From: Halichondria panicea
Lineage: Eukaryota > Porifera > Demospongiae > Suberitida > Halichondriidae
DNA: 64,000 nucleotides
Assembly: GCF_963675165.1 (NCBI RefSeq)
Contig: NC_087386.1
Location: forward strand, 2,730,169-2,794,168
Reading direction: 5' to 3'
The position numbers and the translations under genes are program-made. The notes under the pieces were generated by a model, which did no database searches, was not told where the DNA came from, and saw only the letters and a list, made by a program, of their open reading frames with translations. The number at the start of each line of letters is the position of its first letter. Positions within the stretch are counted from its first letter, which is position 1. Shown here in pieces: positions 13,201 through 24,306 of this stretch.

Positions 13201-13544
13201 CGAACCAACCGTTCGGCAAACTCATCTCTCTCCTCTCCTACACCGACGTCTGCAACCAAGTGTTCAAAATCGATGCGACTGCAATAAAGAATGCCATCAC
13301 CTCGACCAACGCTCACTACGGGGGGAGAAATGTCACTGGCACTAAAATAGTGTTCCCTAATGGCTCTATTGACCCCTGGCACCAGCTCAGTGTTGTTAAC
13401 GATATTAGCCCAAGTGTGCGGTCCTTCTACATTCATGGAACAGCCCACTGTGCCAACATGTACCCACCAAGTCCACAAGACCCTTCAGAACTCACACAGG
13501 CTAGAGCTAACATTACAGCAGCCATTGGGACTTGGCTACAGTAG
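7295..13544 (+). CDS. PRSS16: S28 family serine carboxypeptidase, thymus-specific serine protease-like (PRSS16/PRCP/DPP7 group)
   Basis: Lysosomal or secreted peptidase of family S28, which cleaves next to proline or trims peptides. Exons: 7295-7647, 8282-8589, 9141-9237, 9483-9591, 10381-10573, 13141-13544; 487 residues. A signal peptide follows the start (hydrophobic FIVLLFLFSCAAALA). Next come PEPQWMVQYLDHFN (the S28 'DHF' start of the mature enzyme), GPVFLLLGGEGP, the nucleophile elbow GGSYSG, the catalytic Asp in NGSIDPWH and the catalytic His in HGTAHC. All three catalytic residues are present, so the enzyme is probably active. Start: ATG at 7295; ATG at 7310 would also leave a signal peptide. 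Intron 1 carries a MITE seven bases after its donor, and intron 5 is 2.6 kb. It is converging on FAM78. PRSS16 is the best guess; PRCP/DPP7 are less similar. Confidence 0.93.
7665..7979. mobile_element. MITE with long TIRs and 9-bp target duplication (Mutator-like), copy 1
   Basis: 315 bp. Long inverted ends (about 60 bp) open with TAG-CTCAAGACCAGCCGTTC and close with the complement GGCTGGTCTCAAGGCTA. Flanks are CCGGCCGAG and GAGGCCGAG, 7 of 9 bases alike, as expected for an old 9-bp duplication. It is about 90% identical to 58232-58548. No coding capacity. It sits directly downstream of the 5' splice site of intron 1 of the S28 gene. Confidence 0.85.
8590..9140 (+). other. Intron 2 of the S28 gene, no other gene seen
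   Basis: Holds only a short GT run near 8873-8891. I see no exon or element in it. Confidence 0.6.
11526..11749. repeat. Tandem duplication, 112-bp unit, two copies
   Basis: Two adjacent copies of a unit beginning TGGCACTCCATCTTCTTCCC, the second starting at 11638. They differ at only a few bases, so the duplication is recent. It lies in the 2.6-kb intron 5 of the S28 gene, where I otherwise see no gene. The open frame spanning both copies is an artefact. Confidence 0.9.
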
Positions 13545-14542
13545 AGACGAATGTCTATTGTTTGCTGATCGTGTGCTGATATAGTTATGTGTTGTTTATA
13601 TTTGCCTTGTTAAGTTATTTTCATGTTTGGTCACTTTTGTACGTGTTACTGGATTGCAATATGTGCAGTGCTTTTCTCTTGTTGATCTGTTGTAAGTGCA
13701 TGCATGTCGTCTGCATGTAATTTGATACCCTGGGATCTTGTCTGTGGCTAGCAACAGGGTCTCATGTGTGTTGGTGTGCAAGTCATGGTGGTTTCATTCA
13801 AACCTCTAATCCCATTATCCGTTACAGATCATCTCACTCCTCCTCGCACTGCTATGTTGGTGGGCAGTCAATTGCACTGCTATATGTTGGTGGGCAGTTG
13901 GCAATTGACCTTTTGAATGTTTTGAATAATATCTCTCCCCAACTACCTCCTAGCAACTGTACCACTCCACAATAATGACAACATTGTCTAGGCATCATAT
14001 CCACATTTTAATTTTAGCATTCATGCATGCAGCCAGCCTCTACAGCATCACTAGCTACCTGACATGCTTGCCATGATTCCCACTAGTGACTATAGATTTG
14101 ACATAAGGGAAACCTTACATCTGCATGTGACGTTACCACAGGTGTGCCCTAAATGAAGTCTCAACATACACATGAAATGAAAGTATACAACAAATACATT
14201 GTTCCACGTACTTGTTAAAGCCTATAGTACATTAGTGTACCTAGATGTTGTTCTGTGTGACATTTTTGTTGGCTTTGTTACTAATCCCATTCCAATTTAC
14301 TCACTTCATTGTTGATCGAATTAGAGCAAAGGGGGGTTTCTTATAGAATCAATGAAACATGAACTTGATTGGGTATAGTATACATCTGTACAAATATACA
14401 AAAATAAGGAGAGGACATCGATCTCCATCTTTTAGAAAATAATTCAACTGAGTTTAAAAAAATATTAACACAAAAAAAGAGGTGATTCTTCAGTTGTGTG
14501 TAGAAAATGATTAAACTTTAAATAATTTATGCCTGTGAACAT
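13545..14542. other. Intergenic region between convergent S28 and FAM78 genes
   Basis: 3' flanks of both genes. A short direct repeat of about 25 bp (GTTGGTGGGCAGT twice) lies near 13853-13900. I see no gene. Confidence 0.6.
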
Positions 14543-15388
14543 TCAGTAGGGTGAGTATCTGCATGGATACCTTAGTTCAGCTACACTAGGGGCACTGCTT
14601 ACCAAGCTGGTGGTAGAGGACACAGCAGGAGTACACGATACTTCAAAAATTAGCTCCGAGTCTATTGTCCTCCAAACAAATTTTTGAGCTTCATTTGCTC
14701 GTGGTGAGCACAGTGAAGACTGCGGTAATGCCAGTTCAATTAGTTCACTAGGCTGGTCTTGGTAGAGAGGTGCCAACAGCTTGGATCTGTGCCCAATGTC
14801 TTCAGTACAATCCACAGCAATGTTGATGACTGCTCTCCAATTGTATGCTCTCAATGCGTGTATATCTCCTGTAATTTCGTTCTTAATAACTAGCCACACG
14901 AGAAACGATTGGTCTCTACACACTCTCCGCAACGTGTCTGGTTGGTCTCTTCCCACGGGGATAGCCCAACTAACGGTAGGGCTGAAATTGTCATTCATAA
15001 GGATGCGTACATTCTGCTCCGAACATGGGCCTTTGACAGTGACTCTCTCTGTAGTAACACCATACCACGGGTACTGTCGTCCGTCTGCATCACTGACTGC
15101 TTTAGAGAGGCCATTGTTTAGCTCTTGGATCTCCCAGCTTGACGTACCACTTGGATACTCATTGTAAAATTTCATGTGAGTGACGGCCTGTACCCAGCCA
15201 ATCGTGTATATCTCTCCTTCTTTGAGTGGTGATATCTCGACCTCTGCATCCGCTCGAAAATGTGGGGTGACATAGTTCAATGTTGACGCTGTCTCTCTGA
15301 TTTTTGTCTCAGTTCGATCCACACTAGCACTGCTCTCAAGTACATGAAACTTTTTTGACAAGGCTTGCTTCTCCTTCTCAATTGTCAT
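14543..15388 (-). CDS. FAM78 family protein (FAM78A/B-like)
   Basis: Conserved animal protein of unknown biochemical function. One coding exon, 281 residues. Stretches shared with vertebrate FAM78: ESSASVDR, IRETASTLNYVTPHFRA, GWVQAVTHMKFYN, SSWEIQELNNG, SDADGRQYPWYGVTTE, MNDNFSPTVSWAIPV, RDQSFLVWLVIKN and the late QKFVWR. Start: the ATG at 15388 lies 18 bases after a CTTCAG acceptor, so an upstream intron is likely. An upstream exon ending CAGAAG before GTACGT at about 15665 fits as a 5' untranslated exon, because it has a stop in the joined frame. The last 30 residues (Ser/Thr-rich) do not match the vertebrate tail. Family assignment is firm; FAM78A against FAM78B cannot be resolved. Confidence 0.87.
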   Translation of the reverse strand: MTIEKEKQALSKKFHVLESSASVDRTETKIRETASTLNYVTPHFRADAEVEISPLKEGEIYTIGWVQAVTHMKFYNEYPSGTSSWEIQELNNGLSKAVSDADGRQYPWYGVTTERVTVKGPCSEQNVRILMNDNFSPTVSWAIPVGRDQPDTLRRVCRDQSFLVWLVIKNEITGDIHALRAYNWRAVINIAVDCTEDIGHRSKLLAPLYQDQPSELIELALPQSSLCSPRANEAQKFVWRTIDSELIFEVSCTPAVSSTTSLVSSAPSVAELRYPCRYSPY

Positions 15389-16239
15389 TATCCTATTATC
15401 CTGAAGGGAAGCAGAGTTCAACTTATAAAATAGGAGCCTAAATCTAATTCCAGCTACCTAAGCACATTTAATACTCCATTCTATCTAGGAATGTACTTGA
15501 CAAAAGAACAATGCATGCAGAGTTATCTTAGATTATTCACGAGCCTCGTTAACAGCTCTCAAAGAGGCTCAACCGAAAGAGTGCTAACTCACCAGACAAT
15601 TAGAGCCTTCATTTAGCATACACAAAGAGATTAGAATGTTTTGTCTATAGCTTTAGCTACGTACCTTCTGAACGGCACACTAGAGTTGGTCCAATTCAGT
15701 TGTGGTAGATGAGATATCAGTAGTCTCCAGGTATGTGGAACAGCTGAAAGCTAGCCAAGACTCTCTCTTCCCACAACCGTCAAGATTCATAGACACATAG
15801 CGGCGCGGATACTTTGCCAGGAAATGCTTTTTTGTTGTGGTTGTTGTCTTGCAATGGATTAACAGCACAGGAAGCCATTAGTGAGAGCACTTATCAGTTC
15901 ACCACGCCTAAAGAATTCATTATTGGCTATGGAGAAGGAAGTGTGTCAACAGTGCGGGTCACCTAGGAAAACAAAGTGATTAGGATCTAGGTTTCATCAT
16001 GTTTTCTCTCACATTTGTGTGTGATATTCGAGTGTTTACAATCGTCAATTATGAAGCTTCTTAGTGCTTAGTTCCTAGCTAGCTAGCTATGCTGCGTTAG
16101 CTTGTGCGTGCGCATGAATAGTCTTGCTAGGTTGACTCGATTATGAGCCGCGGTGAAATCTTTGCCTATAATTACACATTAATTTTGAAGTATTGAACAA
16201 ACACATAATAAAGAATTCTTAAGGAATAGTAGTTCTTCA
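15389..16239. other. 5' region of FAM78 and intergenic gap to EIF3G
   Basis: Contains the probable 5' untranslated exon of FAM78 (ending near 15665 on the minus strand) and the 3' flank of EIF3G. The 62-residue frame at 15680-15868 is probably untranslated. No other gene seen. Confidence 0.5.
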
Positions 16240-17089
16240 TCAGTGGGCTTTTGGAGGGTTTGAAGGCCTGCAAGGAATGAATAAAAGCCAAAATAAAACA
16301 CATACAACACTGTAGCGGCAACAAAACACAAGTTCTTACTTCGCCCACTCCACTTTCAGAATGAGATGGTCATATCCAAATCCGTTTAGATTTTTAATCG
16401 CTTTAGCTGCATCCTCTTTCATAGCATAACTGATGAAAGCAAATCCCTGAAGTAGAGAGAGACAAAAAGTTAACGTTAACAGGCAGAAATTGAGCTAGGC
16501 AGACTAGCTTCACGTATTAGCAGCATGCACACACCTTGGAATGTTGAGTGATTTTATCCTTGGCAAGAAATACTCTTCGTATGTTACCAAAGTGCTGGAA
16601 AAGGTCACGAAGGTCACCCTCTTGAGTATCTTCAGAGACATTGGTCACACGCACCGTGCACTGATCATCTGTGAGGAGACCAAAGATTGAGTGCCAGGTT
16701 TATTTCAGTACTGAACAAATGCTGTCGGCCTAGTGAAAATTATAATTATAATTATGTGCAATATGTATAGTAAATGTACGCAGGTTAAAATACTCACGGG
16801 AAACACTTTTTAAAGTTGTGACACAATGCAAAAAGCTCTCAAAACTGTAAATTGTATTCCCAACTGTTTATACGCATAGAAACCATAACAAGAGTACACA
16901 TTTAATTAGCGGCTACTTCTCTAACGCCTGACTAGACGTGGCTTACCATCCCTGCCCATCCTCGACCCTAAGCCCTGATCTCCCGGTCGCTTGGTCTGGT
17001 GGGGAGGGACGTACTTGCCTGTACCAGGGGCTGCCGCTTGGGCAGCCGACATGTCAGACTCAACCTTGGGATTGGCTGAGTGTGTGCGC

Positions 17090-17139
<50 letters not shown>

Positions 17140-18602
17140 ATTAATGTTGAATGCGAGCAAAATGATCTTGAGAACCTGTTTCCCACACAGTCTATATACA
17201 GTACCTACCAGTGTGTTTGAAACGTATAAATCAGCAACCATTTTTTTAAAAATATAACCATGCATGCAAATCAGGTTGTTAGTAATGACCCACCGGCCTC
17301 CTCCAGTTCTTTGAGTGTGCTGGCTCCCAATGAGTCCTTGTACGGGCACTTGGTGGTCCAATGGTCACCCTTACAGATACGACAAGTCACCATTCCCTTG
17401 GCCTGGTCCTTGAGCTTCTTCAGAGGGTCCTCGTCTTGTTGGTCCAGGTCCTGCAAAGAATATACACACAGGATTAGTACACATACGAGGAGGAATTTCT
17501 TACCATAATTACAAAAGAAGAAAATTATAATTATAGGAAAGACATTAATTTCATAGATGATCTTTACCTATTATTTTTTACTTCGTATAAATTCATAATT
17601 ATAAAAGTCACTGAGACAACCAATGAGTCAATCACATGACATACCTCTTTGTTGGATGTGAGTGTGAGAAAGACGTCGTCTGAGATGAGAGTGGTGGCAG
17701 GGTCAGGACCTTCCGGGGTGTCCTGCTCTGCATCCCCAAACTTAGCCCATTTCCTACGAGAAGCAATGGCCTTGGGTACTCTGTGACGCTCTATCTTGTA
17801 CTCTCGAGTGACCTGGGGGTGTGAGAAAATTAACACAAGCATTAGTCACGCCTCGTCCCCACGCCCACTCCTTAATAATTGCCTGCATAGGAGGCTAAGC
17901 AAGCACATACTTCTAAATTAGTCTACGCTCTATTATAGCATGACTTCGCTGGCTTGCTACTATTATGCACTATGAATATAATTATAGTTATTCATACTTT
18001 GACTATTTTTTCGTCTTGTACTTCATACGAAACTACTGTCTTTGTATCACCGTCAATCTTTTCCACAGTGTCAGGGAGGTTGTCTGTAATGTGGAAGTAT
18101 TATGTGTTATTGTGTGACTGATTAATATGACAATTACTTGATCTGGCCACAACAGAAAGGCATACAGCTTTATAGGAAAGTATATTTGACTCTTCAGGTA
18201 CTGCAATCGTTCTAATTATAGAACCAGCCTCGGTTAGGATGCCATCTTTTATAACGCCCATATACTACCATATAAAATCTACATTGTTTCTAGAAAAATA
18301 ATTATTTTTTACTGGTTCCTATACGATTACGATAGATATAAAATTAGACGGTTAAATTATCGAGAGCCTGAGCTCGTGCTCTACTCACTATAATTATGTG
18401 TGTGTGTGTGTAAACTCTAGTCGGTAACATACCTGGTGTGATGGCGTCCAAATCCTCCATCTGGTCAGCCCAGCTGGACTGAGTGGGATCCGCAACTCCA
18501 CTGATCGAGTGACAACATTATGCATTATGGTTTAGTGTATCAGGGCATAGTCTAGACTACAGTCACTGCTAGCTTTACTACTCACGTTTGTGGAACAGGC
18601 AT
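16240..18602 (-). CDS. EIF3G: EIF3G, translation initiation factor 3 subunit G
   Basis: RNA-binding subunit of eIF3 in the cytoplasm, working in scanning and reinitiation. Exons (high to low): 18602-18586, 18500-18433, 18083-17998, 17814-17645, 17450-17294, 17075-16947, 16668-16535, 16446-16340, 16267-16240. Order: an acidic N-terminus ([10 protein letters not shown]), the [22 protein letters not shown] stretch split between two exons, the CCHC knuckle [13 protein letters not shown], a linker rich in Ala and Pro ([16 protein letters not shown]), then a C-terminal RRM with RNP2 (VRVTNVS) and RNP1 (KGFAFISY). The end is [13 protein letters not shown]: the last intron interrupts the final Lys codon, so the in-frame TAA just after GCGAAG is intronic. 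The acceptor of exon 6 lies behind a long CA tract. Head of gene faces the 3' end of MKKS, 158 bp away. Confidence 0.95.
17081..17137. repeat. (GT)n microsatellite at an EIF3G 3' splice site
   Basis: On the coding strand it reads (CA)n then CACGCGCGCACACACTCAG and the exon, so the CA tract stands where a pyrimidine tract is usual. Confidence 0.93.
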
Positions 18603-18760
18603 TTTGACAGCTATCAGGAGTTTCAGACAGGAGGTTCAGATTTATATAGATGAACTTGTGTCAGTTCCTCATACCATGTGGAGAAGCAGGTAGGCGTGGC
18701 TGATTGCAACATAATTATTATAATAGATGTTTTACGTGGTAATTAGATTTTTGCAAGATT

Positions 18761-21700
18761 TTACTGTACACAGAAACCAATTTGTAATATAGTTGCAGCA
18801 ATTTCTCCAGCGGTTTCTATAGCTTTCACTTTGGGTAAACCAAAGTCCAATAATTTAGCAGTCCCACGAGACGTTTGGTTCATTGTCAGATTTTTCATTG
18901 CACGATTTATCTCGTCCGGCACTGCTATGGTGTCCATAGAAACAGCCTCAACAAGTTTAGTGCCTGGAGGCAAGTTAGACAATGTTAACGATCCACAGCA
19001 GCACTTCCGAGCAGGATAAGCAACAGTTTCAGAATCTTCATCAGGTTTTTGACAATGAGATTGTATTGTAGGTGTCCCATCATTGTACTGTGTCATATCT
19101 CCATGGTGATCAACGTGGCTACGAGATTGTTGACGTTGAGAGTTGGTGAGTGATGTGCAATACTCGTAAGGAGGGAATGACCAGCAGTGATGGTAGTGAG
19201 AGTCCGTCAGCACTTGTCCACCGTAGTGCTCCAGACTGGTTGCCATACTGGAGAAACACTTAGAGATGCTTCCCAAGACTGCCGAGTAGCTGCCTATGGT
19301 GGTAGGTGTGGTAATCACTTGTGAGTGTGTGTTAGGGCTAATGCATATTGTACAGACTCCTGTACTTACAGAGAGACAACTATTTCAAGATCAGAAGCAG
19401 CATAAAGTGTACGCAGATCTACCGGGTGCATGTGTGTCTCATGTATACCCATGTAACTCAGGGTATATCACTGACCTTTGTCACACTCTAGCTCCATCAT
19501 TACCTCCTCGTCCACTGGCTCAAGAGCCTGAGGCAGTGATAGGAAATTACTAAGACACGTACAAGATATGACTTATAAATAAAATTTTACAACTGCTATA
19601 CGAATCTGTTAGTACTGTATGCTTGCATGAAATTTGTAATGGCATTTTAAAAGCGCACCTTTTACAATCATGCTTTAAACTGTACATACAATATCTTTTT
19701 AGCTAGCTAGCACGGACATTGGCATGTACTTACTGTGGCCACTACTAGTGAATCTCGACGTACCTTCTGAGTGGCCATGTGAGCTATGACAGTGTCAGTG
19801 CACCCTCCTCCAGGGAAAGCAAACAGTGAGCCCAGGGACTGCTCCAGTAGAGAGACTATACGGTAGATGCCAAACAGCATATCAAAGTTAGTGGGTTTGA
19901 ATACGAGAAAGGGACATGCATGATCATGATTGTGTAGATTCCCTTCACAGTGTAGTGTATTAGCTAGTTTTACAGGGTGATTGAGACACCATAGCTATAC
20001 ATGTAGGTAATATGCCTCACTGTACTTGCTCACTGGTGTTCCTGCAGAGTGGTTCTAATTCATCAGCTAGAGTGTCAGTAGGAGAGCAGAGCACCAGCGT
20101 GCAGTGACCACCACCACCACCATCCATTACCAAGAACCTGGCACAGCAAGGGAAAAGTGCGAGAATGAAAATAATTATGGTGAGGAAAATCAATTCTCTC
20201 AGTCTGTAACCTCTCTAGAGAAAATATTGCGCTTATTATATGTAGTACCAGGTATAGAAGGAATACAGTGCAAGAAACTTACACACACTTATCGACTCTA
20301 TCAAAAGAACATAATCCTATTTCATTCACCTGTCCTTCCCCACTCTGGCTAGAGAGACGCTCTTGAGTCGTCCCAGGCACAATGATTCGGAGGTGATTAG
20401 ACTGTTCAGTTGGCCCCCTGTGACCTCTCCCACAGAGTCTATGTGCAACGCTGACAGTCGCTCCACCACCAACACTCCCTACAGTAATAACACGTACGTA
20501 CATGCAAGTAATAATTACTACACAACTCCGAAAAGAAGCCGAATGCTATATTTTTGGTATTTTATTGCTCTTAGGACAAACTCCACCTAGTATCAAACAT
20601 GATACTCTATTTGTGTGTTTTTTTTTTACCTGCTACAGAATGCTCATAATTAATCTATGTTTTATAATAACCAATAACAATAACACAACAATAATAAATT
20701 ATGCTGTATCAAATGAGGTGTTTAAGTCAACTCCTGAAACCCTAACCCTAACACTAACACTAACACTAGTACAGTACTTTGATTGATGATTGATGGCTGA
20801 ATTCCACAGATACACCCTCACTACCCTCATTCCCGGCTCGACTTTTCTCTATTGTAACGCTAGGTCGAAAAATCAGGCCAGGAACGAGGCTACCCCTCAC
20901 CTGCTCTCTGAGTCTCTCCTTGAGTAGAGGGTGCACCACTTTCTGACAGCCTAGCATCCCCACTCCTCTCATTGCCAGAGTATCTGCTAGTCCGAGCAGC
21001 TCCTCCAAAACCAGAGCCTCCACGCTCACAGATGATGGTTGAGATGACAGGCCAGCACTCGGGACAGACGGAAGAACTGGGGGGAGGGGTGAAATAAGTA
21101 CAGTGGCTCCTGAAATGAATATGTACAACATACCAGAAGCTCACAATAGGGAATATAATACTGTTTTAGTTGGTTCCAGGAAACATAAACAATAGTCTCT
21201 CTATTTATACAAATTACTTTCTTCGAAGTCTCCTGCTAGCGACACATTAAACACTGCCGTGATGATATCCCCATCATTATCTCTCTTAATCAATTGCTTC
21301 TCAACCTGCGCCACCAGCCGCTTGTCACTGATCGCTACGGCAACACCATGTACCAATGTCGACTTGACCAATGGCTGTCCAGAATGAGTTACCACATGGA
21401 TGTGTGCAGGGAATGAGAAGTACTCGACAATAGTAGGAGGCAGGACACTTAGAAAAGCTTGCAGCAATAGTGAGGACAAGTGTTCAACTTGCTGTTGATT
21501 GACTCCGAATTTGAATGTCTTTGAGGAGAGGTAGGTTCGAGTTAGTGATATCAGTTCTATGGAGGATAAGGAGAGAGGTGTTTTACACGGACAAGTGTCA
21601 CTGTGTAACCACTGTGCGACCAATGAGAGGAAATAGCTCGTTACCGTAGCAACCTTGTAACGATTTGCCTCAATAGAGAGTCCGCTTGTGATCAACCTAA

Positions 21701-22386
21701 TAGAGACGTAATTAACGACTACCGTACAGAAAATACAAGTCAATTCAGTATTAATTAATTAAGTACTGAAAATTATTAAAAAAAGGGAGCAGCTAGTGCA
21801 TTTACTATTTTTCCACTCACTTTGTTGCGAGGAGTGCTGAGTAAAGACCACTGTCCTTGTAGTTGTTCACGTGAGCCTGACAGTTTCCGAGGATCAGTTT
21901 AATCAGTGGACCCTCAATCCTGAGCATCTGGAACAGCTTCTCTGAGCGACTGGTGAGGCAGACCACACCCCCATCTCCCACTGGGGACGGGAACAGGATA
22001 CACCTGCAAGGGGGGAATGGTACCATCGTATCAGGTACCAACGATGGACTATGATAAGTTAATAACTATCTTATCAGGTGAATTTGAGTGAGGACTAAGC
22101 GTTGGACATGCATGGTTTGAGAGCTTATAAATCACATGGACACCAACAAAATACTCATTTAGATACTAGTGTGCTGAGTATGCCACTGTACTTTCCAAAT
22201 GGTCCATATCGTTTTTGAATGAGGTCATGGAAGTTCTTCAATTCTGATTGTGTCTCCACTGAGTCTATCCTCCTAACCTGTGAGCAACATCAGGTTAATA
22301 TCATTCAACAAATAAATTGCTTGAGCACTGCACTACGTCTACACTACTACGTACGTACGTACCTGCAGCTTCTTTTCTCCATCCAT
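18761..22386 (-). CDS. MKKS: MKKS/BBS6, chaperonin-like Bardet-Biedl syndrome protein
   Basis: CCT-related chaperonin-like protein that with BBS10, BBS12 and CCT assembles the BBSome at the basal body. Ten exons (high to low): 22386-22363, 22277-22192, 22003-21821, 21696-21218, 21109-20901, 20478-20330, 20137-20034, 19855-19764, 19527-19476, 19293-18761; 636 residues (human about 570). Landmarks shared with MKKS: YGPFGK near the start, DSGLYSALL, LLLQAFLSVLP, GCQKVVHPLLKERL, the FPGGGCTDT loop (chaperonin GGG region), SLEHYGGQVLTDSHYHHCWS and the final KVKAIETAGEIAATILQI helix. The extra length is a low-complexity stretch rich in Ser, Gln and His in the last exon. Start: the first ATG of an 8-codon exon, 71 bp from the divergent MRPS16 start. 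Exon 4 holds a sequence matching an RFX X-box. Confidence 0.93.
20738..20770. repeat. Short telomere-like repeat (CCCTAA / CACTAA)
   Basis: Two CCCTAA units followed by degenerate CACTAA units, in an MKKS intron. Probably a small interstitial telomeric repeat. Confidence 0.6.
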
Positions 22387-22457
22387 GGAAGGGGATCTAA
22401 ATTTGCTGATTCAGCACCCAACCACGTGGACTCGACTAAAGAGCCTGCTTGTGTGGC
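22387..22457. promoter_or_regulatory. Shared divergent promoter, MKKS / MRPS16
   Basis: Only 71 bp part the two start codons, so both 5' untranslated regions and the core promoter must lie here or overlap the first exons. A palindromic E-box CCACGTGG is at 22422-22429, a site for bHLH-ZIP factors such as USF or MYC/MAX. No X-box is visible in the gap. Confidence 0.7.
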
Positions 22458-23417
22458 ATGGCTGCTGTTCGTATTCGACTGTCCCTGAGGGGATGCACAA
22501 ACAGACCATTCTACCACCTTGTAGTGGCCAACAGTAAATGGAAGAGAGACGGAAAACACTTGGAACAGGTCAGGGAACATCATTCCCATAGGCCTACTAA
22601 TAAGCTGTTTGGCTTCATAGAAGTATACAGGGTGAAATACTCCTAACTAGCTTTATAGCTTCCTAAGGGTTTAATTGTAATGCTGAATTCATTAACCATT
22701 TGGATTGCTTTTAATACTTTCACAGCTATAAATTGATTACGAATCGTATGGGTGTAAATGATTTATCGAAATATTTGATCTAATGATGTAATCCCCTGCA
22801 CTGTAACCTCAGGTTGGCTGCTATGACCCCATGCCTAATGCAAACAAAGAGCTGGTAGTGGGACTCAACCTCGAGAGAATCAAGTGAGTTGCATGGTCCC
22901 CATCCAGTTGCATACAAACTGTATTGTCTTGTGTATTGTGTCACACTCACAATTTATATATTCTGTATTGTGGGAAAATTGAAGGGAGAGATTTGATTTT
23001 ACACTGAAACCTGCAAGTTCTCCGTATTGAAGAGGCATATTTCCACAAACTGCGTTGTTTACACTCTATAACTTCGTTTCACAGTTAAAGTAATGATGTC
23101 GTTTGTCTCAGGTACTGGTTGTCTGTTGGAGCCACGCCTACTGTCTCGGTGTACAAGCTGCTTGGACTGGTAAGCGTTTTCTTTACCACAATTAGGCCAT
23201 CTCTGATCTTAAGCAGTGAATGTTGTCAATATTTACATTGCCAATTATTAATTATTGGCCCCTGCACAATTCACATGTGAAAGTTTACCTTACCATATGT
23301 TTTAATTTTATGCCTCTCTGAGACTCTCTCCTGGTGCCTAACGTAATTATTGCCGCATAAGTATAATTAAAAGTTTCCTCCCACTTACGTAATTAATACT
23401 TATATGTCACTTTGTCA

Positions 23418-23454
<37 letters not shown>

Positions 23455-23606
23455 CTGGAGTCCTACCAGCACACCCAAGGTTAGTACTAGAAGCATCCAG
23501 AAAGAGAGAAGCTGCCCAACACATTAAGGACAAACCATTAGAGCTAGACCCTCCTTCAGAAAATAACTCACCAATAGAGTCAGTAGATGCTCATGATACC
23601 ACTTAG
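22458..23606 (+). CDS. MRPS16: MRPS16, mitochondrial ribosomal protein bS16m
   Basis: Small-subunit protein of the mitochondrial ribosome. Exons: 22458-22568, 22813-22883, 23112-23169, 23454-23606; 130 residues (human 137). The bS16 core is plain: [20 protein letters not shown], the [17 protein letters not shown] turn, [17 protein letters not shown], then a eukaryotic extension [17 protein letters not shown]. The N-terminus is very short before the core, so any mitochondrial targeting signal must be in the first basic residues, as for other bS16m. The last acceptor (CACACAG) follows directly on a CA microsatellite with no pyrimidine tract. Confidence 0.94.
23421..23453. repeat. (CA)n microsatellite ending in an MRPS16 3' splice site
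   Basis: A pure CA run that ends CACAG directly before exon 4 of MRPS16. Confidence 0.94.
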
Positions 23607-24306
23607 CGTTATATACATAACTGTATGTTTATCATCAATGATGTCATTTTGCCCATTTATTATCAGTGTCAGGGATTATTTATTAGGACAATAACAAGAA
23701 TATCGTATTTCTGTTTCCTTGTGCCTCACATGCTTGTCTGTAAGTATTCATAATTATAACCTTTGTTTTCTGATTCTGATATATAAATTGAGTGCTGTAT
23801 CGAGAATTCGTATTTTAGTGTGTCTAGCCGTCGAGTTAGAAGTGAATAGATGCTGTGCGTGTGTGGGAGCCAACTTCTTTATTAGCTTATTACTCAATCA
23901 AGGGTGTATATAGCTCTAAACTATTTGGTGTACCGTAGCCAAGCAGTTTTGGAATACTAAAGTCGATTGACCGTGAGTTACGCTTCCATGTAGAGTGAAT
24001 GTGATCTAACTCAATTAAGCTGAAATGCGCACTTATAAGTATCAGTATCGAGTTACAAGTCCCACAGTATACCTAGGTAGGAGTTGCAGCATTGTGCAGT
24101 GCTCTTAATGTGTTGTTTATAGTCAGGCATCCTAAGTAACTAGTCAGGCATTCAGTATAATATGGTGCTAATGGAATTGCTAACTCAGCCCTAACATTGT
24201 GACTGCATGAGAAGTACTTTAATAGTGTGAATGTTCTGCTACTTGCAGCTCTTTCAGAAACTACAATTGAACAGTCTAGCTAACAACACTGCAGTGGAAT
24301 TTCGTT
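23607..24306. other. Intergenic region, MRPS16 to NLR gene
   Basis: AT-rich. 3' flank of MRPS16 and presumed promoter of the NLR gene. No gene or clear repeat seen. Confidence 0.55.

Noticed and set aside
13032-13478. 148-codon open frame on the minus strand
   Set aside because: Antisense shadow of the last exon of the S28 carboxypeptidase, with no family signal.
14781-15167. 128-codon plus-strand open frame
   Set aside because: Antisense to the FAM78 coding exon.
16326-16342. In-frame TAA as the end of EIF3G directly after VEWAK
   Set aside because: GCGAAGTAAGA is a good donor, and the joined final exon restores the conserved KPSN end.
22347-22589. 80-codon minus-strand frame overlapping MRPS16 exon 1
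   Set aside because: Shadow; the real minus-strand content is the 8-codon first exon of MKKS in another frame.
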